Positions 10,086 through 21,839 of a stretch of DNA of 64,000 bases are shown in pieces. The translations under genes were made by a program, and so were the position numbers. Under the pieces are notes generated by a model. That model was not told where the DNA came from. It made no database searches and saw only the letters and a program-made list of their open reading frames with translations. Within the stretch, counting starts at the first letter, position 1. Every line of letters starts with the position of its first letter. Source of the stretch: Paulownia fortunei (lineage: Eukaryota > Streptophyta > Magnoliopsida > Lamiales > Paulowniaceae); NCBI GenBank assembly GCA_019321725.1, contig CM033118.1:11434071-11498070 (forward strand), written 5' to 3'.

Positions 10086-10145
10086 AATAAATATCACCGT
10101 ACTCACTCTATTTTTGCACAACTTATTTTCAAAAAAAAAAAAAAA
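10086..10145 (+). other. AATAAA signal followed by a 15-A run abutting the LOG start codon
   Basis: AATAAA at 10086-10091 is followed about 40 bp later by an uninterrupted A run (10131-10145) whose last A belongs to the LOG ATG. A second AATAAA lies near 10058. The arrangement looks like the 3' end of a polyadenylated transcript fused to the next captured sequence. The mirror copy carries the same tract at about 42616-42630. Confidence 0.5.
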
Positions 10146-10796
10146 TGGAAGTTTCTTCAACTCGCAAATTTAATTCCATTTGTGTTTTTTGTGGATCCAA
10201 TCTAGGAAAAAATGGTGAGTTTATAGGGGCAGCCAATAATCTTGGTTAGAACTTTAGCAGAAAGAAAAATTCATTTAGTGTATGGGGGAGGCAGTTTGGG
10301 GTTAATGGGGAGTGTTGCCATTTCTGCTTATGTAGGAGGTGTCAAAGTTTTGGGAGTTATCCAAAATGTTTAACAGTACAGAATATCACAGGTATGACCA
10401 TTGGAGATGAGCTGAAAGTGTCACACATTCAGGACAGAATGCCTAATATGGTAAACAATGCGGATGCATTCATCATTCTACCTGGCGGTTTTGGTACACT
10501 GGAAGAATTATTCCAAATTGTCTCTTGGGCACAACTCAATATTCACCAAAAACCTATAGGTATTCTTAATGTTAATGGTTTTTATGATGGTTTGCTATCT
10601 TTTGTAGATCATGCTGCGAAAAAGGGTTATTTCAACTTCTGCGAGAAGAATCATCATTTCTGCTCCAACACCTGACCAGCTGATTGATCAACTTCTAGCA
10701 TATATGCCAAAACCTGATCCAGTCTTGGCTAATGTGGATTGGTCCAATAGGAACAATGGTCGAAAACGCAAATTGAATTTGACTCTCAGTCTGTGA
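10145..10796 (+). pseudogene. LOG: Processed LOG-like gene copy (cytokinin riboside 5'-monophosphate phosphoribohydrolase)
   Basis: LOG enzymes release active cytokinin bases from their nucleotides in the cytosol. The copy runs from MEVSSTRKFNSICVFCGSN to DWSNRNNGRKRKL and a TGA, about 215 codons, near the family's usual length. It contains the VYGGGSLGLMG loop and the family's PGGxGTxxE nucleotide-binding motif as LPGGFGTLEELF. No introns interrupt it, although plant LOG genes normally have several, so it is a retrocopy. Frames are broken near 10246 (+1), 10364 (-1) and 10620. It lies in sense orientation between the integrase and the 3' LTR of the Athila-like element, so it was probably captured by the element. 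Residues such as NIHQKPIG suggest the divergent LOG10-like group. Confidence 0.85.
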
Positions 10797-10892
10797 TACT
10801 TATTGTTAATAATTTTATCTAATAGTATGTGTGTTTTTTTTTTGTTGTTTCAGCTTTATTAGCCGCATTTCAGGTGATATCTTTCAAACTTT

Positions 10893-12526
10893 ACTTTCCT
10901 ATCTATTTTTGACATTGGGACAATGTCTCGATTAGGTTGGGGGAGGGATAATTGATATCATGACTTGTATATTCAATGTGTGTTTTTTTTTTAGTATTTA
11001 AAAAAATAATAATAAAAAAATAAAAAAATAAAAAAAATATAAATCAAGCGTGTTTTTTTTGCTGGATCCGTTGAAAGCATGAAAAAAAGGTGGCTGAGTA
11101 AAGGGTAATTGTAACACTCTTGAGACGCATCCCTAATTTTTGCATAATATAGCAGGTTTGTAAGTTTTTAACAAGTGTTTGTGAATTACCAATATTTTTT
11201 TTTTTTGAGTCGTATAGGTTCTTCCAACTTCAATGATTAAAATTAAGCATGAATAATATGGTTTAATTGATGATGGGTGTTGTTTTGGACTTTGATGTTG
11301 TTATTTTGTTAATATATTTTTGCGATAATTATACTCAAATTTTATTTTGCACAAATAGTTATGTTATTTAGTGTGAAGACAATCATGTCAAAATAAACAG
11401 TTCTTATGCCCTTACTCTAATCATCACTTAAATCTTCAACATGTAGGGGTAAGTATTAGAACTTTTACTTTTGGTCTGTCGAGGCGAACGACTGATAGTG
11501 CACCATAGAAAAATGATTAAGGCATTAGGCTTTCTAGCACCATTGCCAAATCAGCTTGTTCCCTATATAATATTTAAAGAAAACATCCCCCTAGTAAACC
11601 ACTTTGAGCCTTACAATAAATAAATATATTTTTTTTTGTAACCATATCTTTTTACCTAGCTAAATACACTATTATCCAACCCTTATTCTAAAAATGATTG
11701 GAGTTTAAGAGACATTCAATTGAAAACTTGGACTTACAAAAGAAATTTAGGTTGGGATAGAAGATAAGTGTGGGGGAGTTTCTCTTAAAAAAAAAAGAAA
11801 AAACAAATAAAAAAAAAAAAGTTGCAAAGTGCTACAAGTTGCAACTAAAAATGAGATGTTGCAAGATGAATAAGAGGGGTCCAATTCAATAACAATAGAC
11901 TCCAGTTTGAAATTTGTGGAGTTGGAGAATTCTTCATCGATAAATTTTATGTCTCTAATTCCATGAAGTTTTTAGAACGTTTGTTGCATCCTATCCTTTT
12001 ATTTCTTAGCTATATCACCACCCTTTGGCCCCATTACAACCTTTGTTAAAGACCTTTTAATTTCGTGTGGTGCCTTCAGTGTAGTGGAGATTTGCACCAA
12101 AGGAAGAGCCTATGATGTTTAACTTTTCTGTTAGAGATTGGGTGATGGTTTTGTAAGGTTTTATGAGAATTCACTTATTTGAAACATGCATAGTTTCATC
12201 ACTATTGATATTAACTGTCCACACACAGACTTGAGTATGATTATTGTGGAAATGTATTGATTTTTGAATGACTAAGAGTTAAACTCAACACTTGTTTGAT
12301 TTTATTTCCATATTACTTTGTTGCTTCATGAGAATAAAAGTTGGAAGATAGTTATTATAGGTGTTTGTAGGTATCACTGCTGGAAACCTTCACGAGACTA
12401 TAACTTGTCCTCTATGGGCCCTAGGGGTTTAAAGGCTTGTTGCATATGCTAAATGCAATCGTGTTTTCCTACGAAAATGGATTAGTTTATGTTTGTTTTA
12501 AGCTTGTTCGAGGACAAGCAAGGGTT
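10893..12526 (+). other. 3' untranslated internal region of the Athila-like element
   Basis: There are no open frames of note. It contains two G-rich purine tracts similar to the polypurine tract (TTGGGGGAGGGA at 10937-10948 and GTGTGGGGGAGTTT near 11769-11782) and several A-rich runs (11000-11040, 11790-11820). It lies between the cargo ORFs and the 3' LTR. Confidence 0.6.
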
Positions 12527-12541
12527 AAGTGTGGGGGAATT
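12527..12541 (+). promoter_or_regulatory. Polypurine tract
   Basis: AAGTGTGGGGGAATT lies directly before the TGATAAGTGC start of the LTR, the position where plus-strand DNA synthesis is primed in Ty3/gypsy elements. Confidence 0.85.
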
Positions 12542-14134
12542 TGATAAGTGCATATTTTGACATATTTTTATATCAAATCCTTTATACTTTTCTTACTTTA
12601 TTCTTGTTAATTTTCTTGTTTTATTAATGTTTTGTGTTAGGGAATAAATGGAAGCATGTTTTCAGACTTGTACAGTTTTTTATAATTTGAGCATAATTTC
12701 ATGATCAAAAGCTCTATGGACCTGAAGCTTATTTCATTTGAAAGCCAAGAGATAGAGGTACAACTTTTATGTTGGAGGCTCAGCCCAATTCAGTCTTGAT
12801 GATAGCAGAAAATTCGTCCAAGTAATTACACAAAATGGATCACCAAAATTCAGATCAGAGTTCAGCCCAGTATTGACTTATTTTACCAATTCGGTTATAT
12901 ATCTTGAGCCCAAATTTTTTTGGTCTGAAATTCGGATATGTTATACCCAAGAGGTAAATAAACAAGTTTGCTGAAGACAAGATGGTGTGAAAATGTGTTG
13001 AAATGGTAAAACCATAGGCTGCAAGTTGCTGCTGATGTTACAGGGCGGCTCTTGGACATGACTCGGTAATTTGACCATATCTCCTTCATCCGATCGCCAA
13101 ATTTGACAAACGATATATGAAAATATATCAGAGTTGAAAATTTACAATTTTTATTCTTTACGTATCTTCAAACTCTGGCTGTATCTGACGAAAAATGTAA
13201 TTCAATTCAGTGGTTGAGAAATTTGTGTAACAACTTACCAACTCTTGGCAACTAGCATACCACTTGATTAACCCCTCCATTATTTATTTGGCCTCTAGCT
13301 TACTCCAAGTACTATAAATAGGCCATGTATTCAGCTTGTAAGAGGAGGGGGGTAGAGGGTTTCTTTAGGCTAAGTTATCTAGTTTGTATGTTTTAGTATT
13401 GTAAGTTTTCTAGTAGTAATAAGAAATGCATTCTCTAGTTTCTCTTATATTTTTAGTCTTTGTTACTTTTATTATGTCTTTCTAAATTTTATTTTGCTGA
13501 GGAAAAAGAGTGAATCTCTTGATGGAGGAAGATAAATGGTTATAAGGGTAGAAATTGTTTAAGTATGTTGTATTATTATTATTATTTTTGATCTAAACCC
13601 TACTTATTTTTGTGGTGATTCTTGATTTATGTATCTCCAATGGCACCAAATACTTGGGTTCATTTAGCTTATTGTACGGTTTTACCCCACCGACTGCTAA
13701 TGTGAAACCTTGATTTGTTGTTGACGAAAGAGTATATAAATGCTTGATCCCATAAATAAGTGTTGGCGTTAAGAGATAATTTGCAATAGTAAGACAATAT
13801 CATGATTACCTTATTGCATGAGTTACTTGATAATATCTTCCATTGGAACCTTCATTATGTATGGATTCCAATTGTGGCAATTAATAGAGGTAAAAAGAAT
13901 AAATAACCATTTATCTATCCAAAACTCAAGAGTGGATCCCTAATCCTCAGTACTTTTATTACTTCGGTTTTTTTCTTTAGCTACATCATACATTAATTGT
14001 TCATATATTTTTGATTCACATAAACTCCATCTTTTTATAAATATAAACTTGAATTCTTCAAACAACTTCCCTGTGGATCGACCTCGAACTCACGAGAAAT
14101 TTATTACTTACTACAACCTGCACTTAGGTTTGCA
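12542..14134 (+). mobile_element. 3' LTR of the Athila-like element
   Basis: About 1,593 bp. It begins TGATAAGTGCATATTTTGAC and ends around GCACTTAGGTTTGCA. The near-end segment CTTCCCTGTGGATCGACC is typical of Athila/Tat LTR ends. Part of it recurs in antisense at 59793-60391. The 3' border is uncertain by about 10 bp, and no target duplication could be tested because the 5' end of the element is missing. Confidence 0.8.
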
Positions 14135-14149
14135 ACCTTAAAGTTGTAG

Positions 14150-14849
14150 CAGAGGGACCGGCGAACCCAATAAATGGTGGCAAATATTTGAGGTTGAAAA
14201 ACTAATATAGGAAAGCTACAATGAATGAGATAGATTATAGCTAATACCGGAGGTTGAAAGACCAAGTATGGAAACCCTGTATTATTTCTCTTATTGACCA
14301 ATCATTATGAACAGGTTTCGAAAACCACGGTTTGTCGCTTTAGTTAGGTATCGCACTTCAAGGACTCTAAAGTATGATTTATGAAAGAAAGTTATTAAAT
14401 TGAATAATGCATTTAATCATTTATGTTATTTGCATGTATGCTATTTGTTATTGCATCAGTTTCACCTTACTGAGCCTTTAGCTCATTAGATTCATGTGAT
14501 GCAGGTGGAAATGTATAGTTTAGAGGTTGACTGAGTCTCTGGAGCGGCCAGACAGAGATTTGTTCATATACCATGCTTCGAGTTGTTTTGTAGCATATTT
14601 TGAAAACTCTATTTTGATTTTAATAAGTCACTCTGTTATGATTTTGTAAATAGATGTACTCAGTTTTGATTTATGTACATGATGTGTTTAAAATGAAAAA
14701 AACATCAAATGAATTCAAGTTCTGTCTCTTATATCTAAAAGGGGAACGTTTATCAAAATCGTAACTCTAGTATTAATGAAAAGTTAGCATTTCTTGATTT
14801 CACTGTATTAGCTTGTTTAGGTTCTGTAGTTAGGTTAAGGGGTGTTACA
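14150..14849 (+). mobile_element. 3' portion of LTR B (truncated)
   Basis: This is homologous to the last 700 bp of the complete LTR B (25195-25896), sharing GAGGTTGAAAGACCAAGTATGG and the GGTGTTACA end. The 5' part of the LTR is absent; it adjoins the Athila LTR instead. Confidence 0.85.
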
Positions 14850-14854
14850 GTTTG

Positions 14855-14866
14855 TGGTATTAGAGC
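14855..14866 (+). promoter_or_regulatory. Primer-binding site, initiator tRNA-Met type
   Basis: TGGTATTAGAGC follows LTR B by 5 bp. It differs at one base from TGGTATCAGAGC, the usual complement of the plant initiator tRNA-Met 3' end. Confidence 0.8.
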
Positions 14867-16584
14867 GGAGGTTTAGTCATTCCTGTAGACAGAAGAAGGC
14901 ATATGAACACATCCTGGCTAGGAAACTTGGTCAACTACTTGTTTATTTGCCTTTATGTTTATTTGATTATATTTCATTTCATGTTATTGTCATAATTATG
15001 CATTTATTATTGGCTAATGAATGGAATGAGAAAGTTCAGGGGAGAGTACATACCATGACACAAGAACAAGCCGATGTAGATGATTTCGTAGTCATATGTA
15101 CTATTTTAATTTATTGGATACCTGCAATTACATTGATATATTCTGGATCTACATATTCATTTGCATCACGTGTATTTGTGAGAAAATTGGGCATTACACT
15201 AGATTTATTAAAAGTAAGGTACAGTGTGATTATTCTATCTAGGGAAGAAATAGATTCCAACTAAATGTTAAGGGCTTGTTCAATTCAGATTAGTGATAGA
15301 ACTCTCTATGCAGATCTCGTTGTTTTACCAATCCCAAATTTTGAGGTTATTTTAGGTATGGATTGGCTTACCAAATATCATGCAATAATTGATTGTAACA
15401 AAAAGATTGTGATTTTTCAGCCACTTGGGGAAGAACAGTTTATGTTTAATGGTACCTCATTCTCACTATCTTTACCAATTATAACTGCTTTGAAAGCTCA
15501 AAAGATGTTGAATAAAGGTTGTATTGGATATTTGATAAGTGTTCTGGATACTTTGTTCGAAATATAATTAAAACCAAAAAATATAGATATAGTTCAAGAA
15601 TTTCTTGAGGTATTTCCAGATAATTTACTAGGACTACCACCGGATCGACAAATTGAATTTGTGATTGATGTTATCCCAAGGACCACCCCTATTTCTAAGC
15701 ACCATATCAAATGGCACCAATAGAATTAAAAAAGTTAAAAGTTTAATTGCAAGAATTGCTTGATAAAGGTTTTATTCGCCCTAGTTATTCTCTTTGGGAA
15801 GAACCTGTGTTGTTTATGAAAAATAAGGATGGTACATTGCGGTTGTGCATTAATTATAGACAGCTGAATAAAGTAACAATCAAGAATAAGTATCTACTTC
15901 TTGTTTAATCAATTGCAGGGAGCATCTGTATTTTCTAAGATTGATTTGCACTCTGGTATCATCAATTGAAGATTAAGGAAGAAGCCATACAAAAGACCGC
16001 ATTCTGAACAAGGTATGAACATTATGAATTTCAAGTGATGCCTTTCGGTTTAACCAATGCCCTGCAACTTTTATGGATCTAATAAATAGGGTGTTCAAGC
16101 AATATCTCGATAAATTTATGATTGTGTTTATTGATGACATCCTAATTTATTCACGTGATAAAGAAGAGCATAAGGAACATTTGAAGATTGTGCTGCAAGT
16201 TCTTAAGGAAAAGTACTTATATGCTAAATTCAAGAAGTGCGAATTTTGGCTTGAGCAAGTGGTATTCCTAGGTCATATAGTATCCAAGAATGCTATTTCT
16301 ATTGATCCAGACAAGTTAGAAGCTGTTATTAAGTGGCCAACACCAACAAATATATCAGAAGTAAGGAGTTTCTTGGGATTAGCTGGGTTACTATCAATGA
16401 TTTGTTACAATGCTGACAAGAAAGAATGTGAAGTTCTTGTGGACCGATGCTTGTGAAAGAAGTTTTCAAGAAGTGAAACATAAATTGACTACAACTCCTG
16501 TTATTACCATTCCAACAGGAATTGGTGGATTTGTTGTGTATAGCGACGCTTCAAAAAATGGTTTAGGTGTTGTTCTGATGTAAA
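14867..16584 (+). pseudogene. pol: Chromovirus pol remnant: protease-RT, gag deleted
   Basis: After a leader remnant, the sequence joins directly to the protease N-terminus (TQEQADVDDFVV), so gag with its zinc knuckle is deleted. The protease DSGATHSF-type core is degenerate (IYSGSTYSFAS). ILGMDWLTKYHAIIDC follows at 15345-15404. RT is split over frames but shows RTTPISK, the [13 protein letters not shown] region, the FGLTNA block and an intact FIDDILIYS (16126-16152). It ends in RNase H (VVYSDASKNGLGVVL), where LTR C interrupts it at 16584. It continues at 21840. Confidence 0.88.
16073..16456 (+). CDS. RT thumb/palm segment with intact FIDD
   Basis: The longest open segment of this pol copy: [15 protein letters not shown], the catalytic [28 protein letters not shown], and [18 protein letters not shown]. 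These are chromovirus reverse transcriptase motifs. It ends after a deletion past FLGLAG and is not a functional gene. Confidence 0.85.
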   Translation: MDLINRVFKQYLDKFMIVFIDDILIYSRDKEEHKEHLKIVLQVLKEKYLYAKFKKCEFWLEQVVFLGHIVSKNAISIDPDKLEAVIKWPTPTNISEVRSFLGLAGLLSMICYNADKKECEVLVDRCL

Positions 16585-19500
16585 TGTTAGAGTAGGATGC
16601 CCCAACGCCCTAATTGGATTGGGTTTATTATACTCTTTTGCTTTTGTAAAGACAATCTTATTGGAAATTATATTAATAAAAAGATATTTTCTTTATCTTA
16701 TGTCTTGCATCTTTTATTTCTACACATTAGATAAAGTCCTTAGACCAAATTTAGCTACGGGGCATGGTTATACATATGGTGGCGATCATGGAATATACCT
16801 CTAAGGCGTTGGCCTTAAATAAGTTTCGAGTCGACACCTTTTTAAGATGGGACATCAAATAGCTCAGTAAGACTTATACATATGATGCATGCTCATAAGA
16901 TGAAGATATCATATTTCATTGGCATTAGCATCGAGATGTAAGTGCATGTATATGGGTGCTTGTTAGGGAACAAGTACACTGAACATGGCTAGCAAGAAAT
17001 TCTTAGTTGGAGGCTTTGCCTATTGAAACAATAATTTTTGTGTTGCGATAGTATACGACTAGTTCTCAGACTTAAGGCACAATGGTAGTCTTGTGTGCAT
17101 CCTACAACACTTTGATATATCCTCTGATTGCTTGACAATCACAAAGGGGGTATGTTGGATGTTGCACTGGTGCGCATAGAGGTTTATCAGTGGCCAATAT
17201 AGAATTCGACACTTATCTTTTTAAATAAGAGAATCTCCTGTATTTTCATAATTCATGATTCAAAGACCTTGCCAAGGTAGGATGAATCATGAGTCATCAA
17301 GAATCAATGAAACTTGAAATAGGATCACAATTATTCAATAATTTAGGATTTTGACTTATAATTCATGCTCTAGATTCAATCAGAAGATTAGTTGCCAAAA
17401 GGATCATATGTGTATGGTACTCGCAACTGAAATAGGTTTATTCACTATTACACCTAAGACTAGTTTAACATGATTACTTGCTAAGTGTTTTCATAGATAG
17501 TGAGATTCTTGGAATTAAAAAGTTGATTTCAAGCGGATTAATTAATTGAAATAATTGTTATTCATAAGTTGCAAATATTTCAAACCCACTACTAGCTTAG
17601 TAGTGAACCTAAGATGGTCACATATCTGTATGGAAAGTAACACTTCTAATTTTAGATTTTATCCAATTGTTGAAAATTAATTAATTAATAGTGGTTAATT
17701 AATTAATTAAGGTTCTATTTAATTTAATGGTTAAATTAAATTATTCAATTTAGTAATTGAATTATTTAATTGGACCTAATTTGATTTGAAAGCCTAATTG
17801 GAGTAAATTAAATTAATTAATTGGATTGATTAAATTGGAATTGAATTAATTGAATTGATTTGGAGATTTTTGAGTCCAAACCCAAAATTAATGTGGATCA
17901 CTCAAGAAGCCACTAAAATATGAAGAGAATAAATTAAATAAATATGATTTATTTAATTAACATATTTATAGATAAATAAATATAGTGATTGATTTTATGG
18001 GATAAAATCGTGTAATACCCAAACCTCACACTACTCACTTAGCCAATATAATTCATGCACTACATGCTACTTATATACTAATTTGCATTAACATCTACAT
18101 CGCATCTTTTATAGCATTCTTAATAATTATACCTCTAAGGCTATCACTTGATGCTAGTGGTTGAGATCCTATAACCTAATTATGTAATTCTATATTTAGA
18201 TAAGATAAAGAATAGATTGATTAATATAGTGGATATTCATAGATTATATGTTATAATTTTAGAAGTGTTAAAGGTGTGACTAGTAAGCTTATATTATTCG
18301 ATTCAAATTGATCGAAGTGTTTTAAGGTATACATCCATAGATTAACATACTTGGGATATCGGACATGATATAGTGTGATTTAAGTGTCAAAATACAAGGT
18401 TCATATGTGCATGTGATTTTAGAAAATGAAAACTAGACAATCATTTAAGAATTGGATGTCAATCGATTTGGAGATCGAATAAACAGTTAAGAAATTAGGG
18501 CATAATGTATTATCCGATTATATGGAAATTAAAGTAAGTTGTACATAGATAAATAAGTAATGAGAAACACTAGATTAGGGCTGCATAATAAGTGAATAAC
18601 ATCAAATTTGAATCACCACTTGACACCTCAAGCTTTGCCACCTCAAGCTTCTACCTCAACCTTTCTTCATTTCTATCCTTGAACTACGATCAAAAACTAT
18701 TTTTTCAACTATTTCACCTTTAAAACCTTCATATTGAATTTTATAAATTGCTCTCAAGTAATTCCAAGTAAAGAAAAAGTGAAGAAGCAAAGGGAAGTAA
18801 GGAGGAGCAAGTTGAAGTTAAAATATGTGCATAGGTGAGCTTAACTCATGTTCTTGATTTAAGTTCTTAAATTGTTTGAGGGTTTATGATTTTAAAGCTT
18901 CTATTATTGATTACAATCATGTTAGGATGTTATTTGTGGTCTTATAATTTACATAAAAATCACTAGGGACAGAAACTGTATACTTGCTGATTTTTTATAT
19001 TAAAGCTTTATATATGTGTAATAACTTGATTAAAACCTATGTATTTCACCATATATGTGTTTATATATGAGTCTAGGTGATTATGTAAGTTTAGAGAGGT
19101 TATAAATTATAATATAGTGTGATAATTAAAGAGGTGATCAAAATTATCTTATTTGAAATTCAGATTCTGTCCTATGTTAATGGTGTTGGTTTTACATCAA
19201 TAAATCGATTAGTTTTGGTAGTACTTTAACCTAGTTGTCTCTTTATATGTTATCTAAGTAGGGTGAAAATTGGGGAGTGATTGAATACACTTAAGGGTGC
19301 CAAAATCATTAATGTCATGAAGTGTGCAAAATTATCATGATAGGAAAATAATCTATTTCAGTATGTTGTGAAGAGAGCTGAACTTGGGTTTCTATATCCA
19401 TGAGTTTTAGTAATTATATGACATGGTTACATTTTTTTTTATGTTAACTAAGTTTGGTAAAAGTTTGGGAGTGATTAGGATATGCTTAGGGATGTCAAAA

Positions 19501-21839
19501 TTATCATGCAACTAAATTGGACAGTAAGAAAATATAGAAATGTGAATCTGTCCCATTTTATAACTTAGCATATTTCAATCTGGACATGTTGCTATTGAGT
19601 GGTAACAATTAGGTACATGATATTAGATTTATTGTACTTCAATTATATGACGTTTACATGTATCTAAGATGACAAATTAAGGTATCTGAGGGACTAGATT
19701 GGGTTCTAGTTTGTGAAAGCATAATTGTTACCTAGATAGTTGGGTTTAAGGTCTTAGTATGATATTTTATGCTTTTAACTTCCCAAATTGGAATAGCACT
19801 TGATGTTGGGTAATATTACAGGATATTTTACATTAAAGATTAGAGGGGAACAATAAACATCTAGACTAAGCCACCAATCAAGTAAAAGGTAAGTAAAGAT
19901 CTATTTGCAACTACAATGCATGAACATAGTATGTCTTGAAGCATTTATACCTAATATTTTAATGATATTTAAATTGACTGGATGACAAGTATAGTGTATA
20001 CCTTAAGAGTTTTATGATTCTTGAAATATGTTGAGAGCAAGATGACTTGCATTTCAAATTGAACATACCATTCATGAGCATTTACATGTGCATGCATGAT
20101 ATATGAGTATAGTGGAGGTTATTGCATGCACTTTATAATTTGAGACATAATTTTCAAAAAGAAAATATTTTGATTGACCACTACTAGTGTATCGAGGCAT
20201 GCGAGGCATGCTTATGTGATATTTAGGGTACCGGGAGTGTTACTTCTCGAAGGATCATAGGGGTTGATAGGGTGTGCCTCTGGTGTTACGAGAGGTTGTA
20301 CCACTTGACTGTACCCTTATTGACTCCGCTAGTGGGAAGACTTTTGGAGGATCACAGAGGAAAATAGGGGATGGACCTCTGGTGATCCAGAAGATGGCCC
20401 TTGGATTGAGTCAATTTATTTATGGCCATGTGATTATTGATATTGTTCAGAGTTCTATTCGGTGCATAGTAGGTAGGCCAAGGCCCCAATAAATGAACTG
20501 ATTTTTAATAAAAATTCTTTAATTTATGAGTACTCAAATTTGACATATTTATTGCATCATATCTTAGAGATGAGTTGCATGAGATTTTATATCATACTCT
20601 TGCCATGCATGACTTTTACTTATTGAGTGTTAGCTCATGTAGTTCATGCGTTGTAGATGAACATGGTGAGACTTAAGACCTCTGGTTTACTGGCTGGCAG
20701 TGGAGCTTCTATAGGCTTTCAAAGATCAATATACTAGAATGATGACTTGTTGGGCTATTTTGTGGGATATGCTTTTGATTTTACAGTTATTGTATTATAT
20801 TAGTGACTTTATCCTGTATATCACTTTCAAAACTCCTTTGTGATAAAAAGTTTGAGTTTGTAATGGTTTTGATAGATTTAGTTAATGTTTAATAACTACC
20901 TATGTATATACAGTGTTACAGGATATGAAAAGCACTTTACTTTTATCAATTTTTTGTTGAACTAAGTAGAAAAAAAAGTTATACACATGCATACGTGCAC
21001 AAATTATGTTGCACAGGTTGTTTATATATATATATATATTTATACATATTGTTGGGAGCTTGTTCCAAATCGGCCACTAAAATTTAATTTATATATAAAT
21101 ATAATTATAGTATATATATATGATATATATCTATCTTATATTATTTGAAAAGTTCAAAATAATATCAACAATGTATGTAGACAATTTTGATGATTAATGT
21201 AGTCACAAATTAGTCCACATACAATAGGAGAGAGAAAGAAAAGACCTTTTGGAAGAATTGGAATCCTTCAAGTAGTTCAAAATTGAAAAACTTTCCAAAA
21301 GTTGAAAAGGGATTAAAATTTTCAACCCTATATATATATGAGGGATGAAAATTACATAATTAATTTATAAAATTTGAGCAAAAATTATTTTGTTTAAAGT
21401 CTTCTATTTTACTCTCCAAGAAAAGAAAAGAAAGAAAAAGAAAATCAGTTCGTGTTATTCTCTTCATATTATTGTTTCAAGAACTTAAAGAATCAATCTT
21501 TATTGCTCTTAAAAATTACTCTGGTTCTAGATTAGTAAACAATTAAAAGAACACTAGCGAATTCTTTTGATTGGTGTTGCTCTTCCATATTATGGACCTG
21601 ATAGAGGGGATACACTTGGATCCCTATGAGTTCTAATAGTCCAGAATAAACAATTGATTTTTCATTCCCTACAACAACCAGAGTGCACGGAAGGTATAAT
21701 CTGATTTAATATTTACTTATATATTCACTTGAATAAGCGCAATCATTAAAATTACTTTCGAATTGAGGGGTTAAATTTATATTTGATAAAATTTTAACTT
21801 TCTGTTGCGTATACCCCTGCGATTATAACGAGCCTAATA
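16585..21839 (+). mobile_element. Solo LTR of family C, itself split by a nested LTR
   Basis: It starts TGTTAGAGTAGG and ends GAGCCTAATA, near-complementary termini. It interrupts the RNase H codons of the chromovirus. The flanks GTAAA (16580-16584) and GCAAA (21840-21844) form a 5-bp target duplication with one change, and the uninterrupted copy at 59755 confirms the empty site. Removing the nested LTR at 18011-21067 leaves about 2.2 kb. No internal protein region is present, so it is a solo LTR. A relative lies at 60392-63002. The superfamily is not settled. Confidence 0.8.
18011..21067 (+). mobile_element. Solo LTR of the A group nested inside LTR C
   Basis: It begins TGTAATACCC and ends GCTTGTTCCA, about 3.06 kb, and is homologous to LTR A (2496-5184) over most of its length. 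It is flanked by a perfect 5-bp target duplication AATCG (18006-18010 and 21068-21072). Joining the flanks restores AAAATCGGCCA, which is seen uninterrupted in the other LTR C at about 62475. This is the youngest clearly dated insertion of the nest. The short open frame at 20274-20492 is non-coding. Confidence 0.88.

Larger units (their letters stand above)
1..10892 (+). repeat. Left arm of a 10.9-kb inverted duplication
   Basis: This stretch recurs as its reverse complement at 41871-52757. Paired coordinates add to 52758 near the outer end and to 52761 across about 5386-10394, so the two arms align almost base for base. Every pol frameshift and stop is present in both arms. Differences I could see are short length changes, such as a 3-bp change in the CT tract near 1820 and 1-bp changes near 565, 3250 and 3640. 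The arm runs off the left edge of the window, so its true outer end is unknown. It stops at 10892 only because the partner arm meets the assembly gap. Confidence 0.95.

Noticed and set aside
10145..10796. Bacterial origin or horizontal transfer of the LOG gene
   Set aside because: The sequence reads as a plant LOG10-like protein with a plant-style C-terminal extension; host transcript capture explains it.
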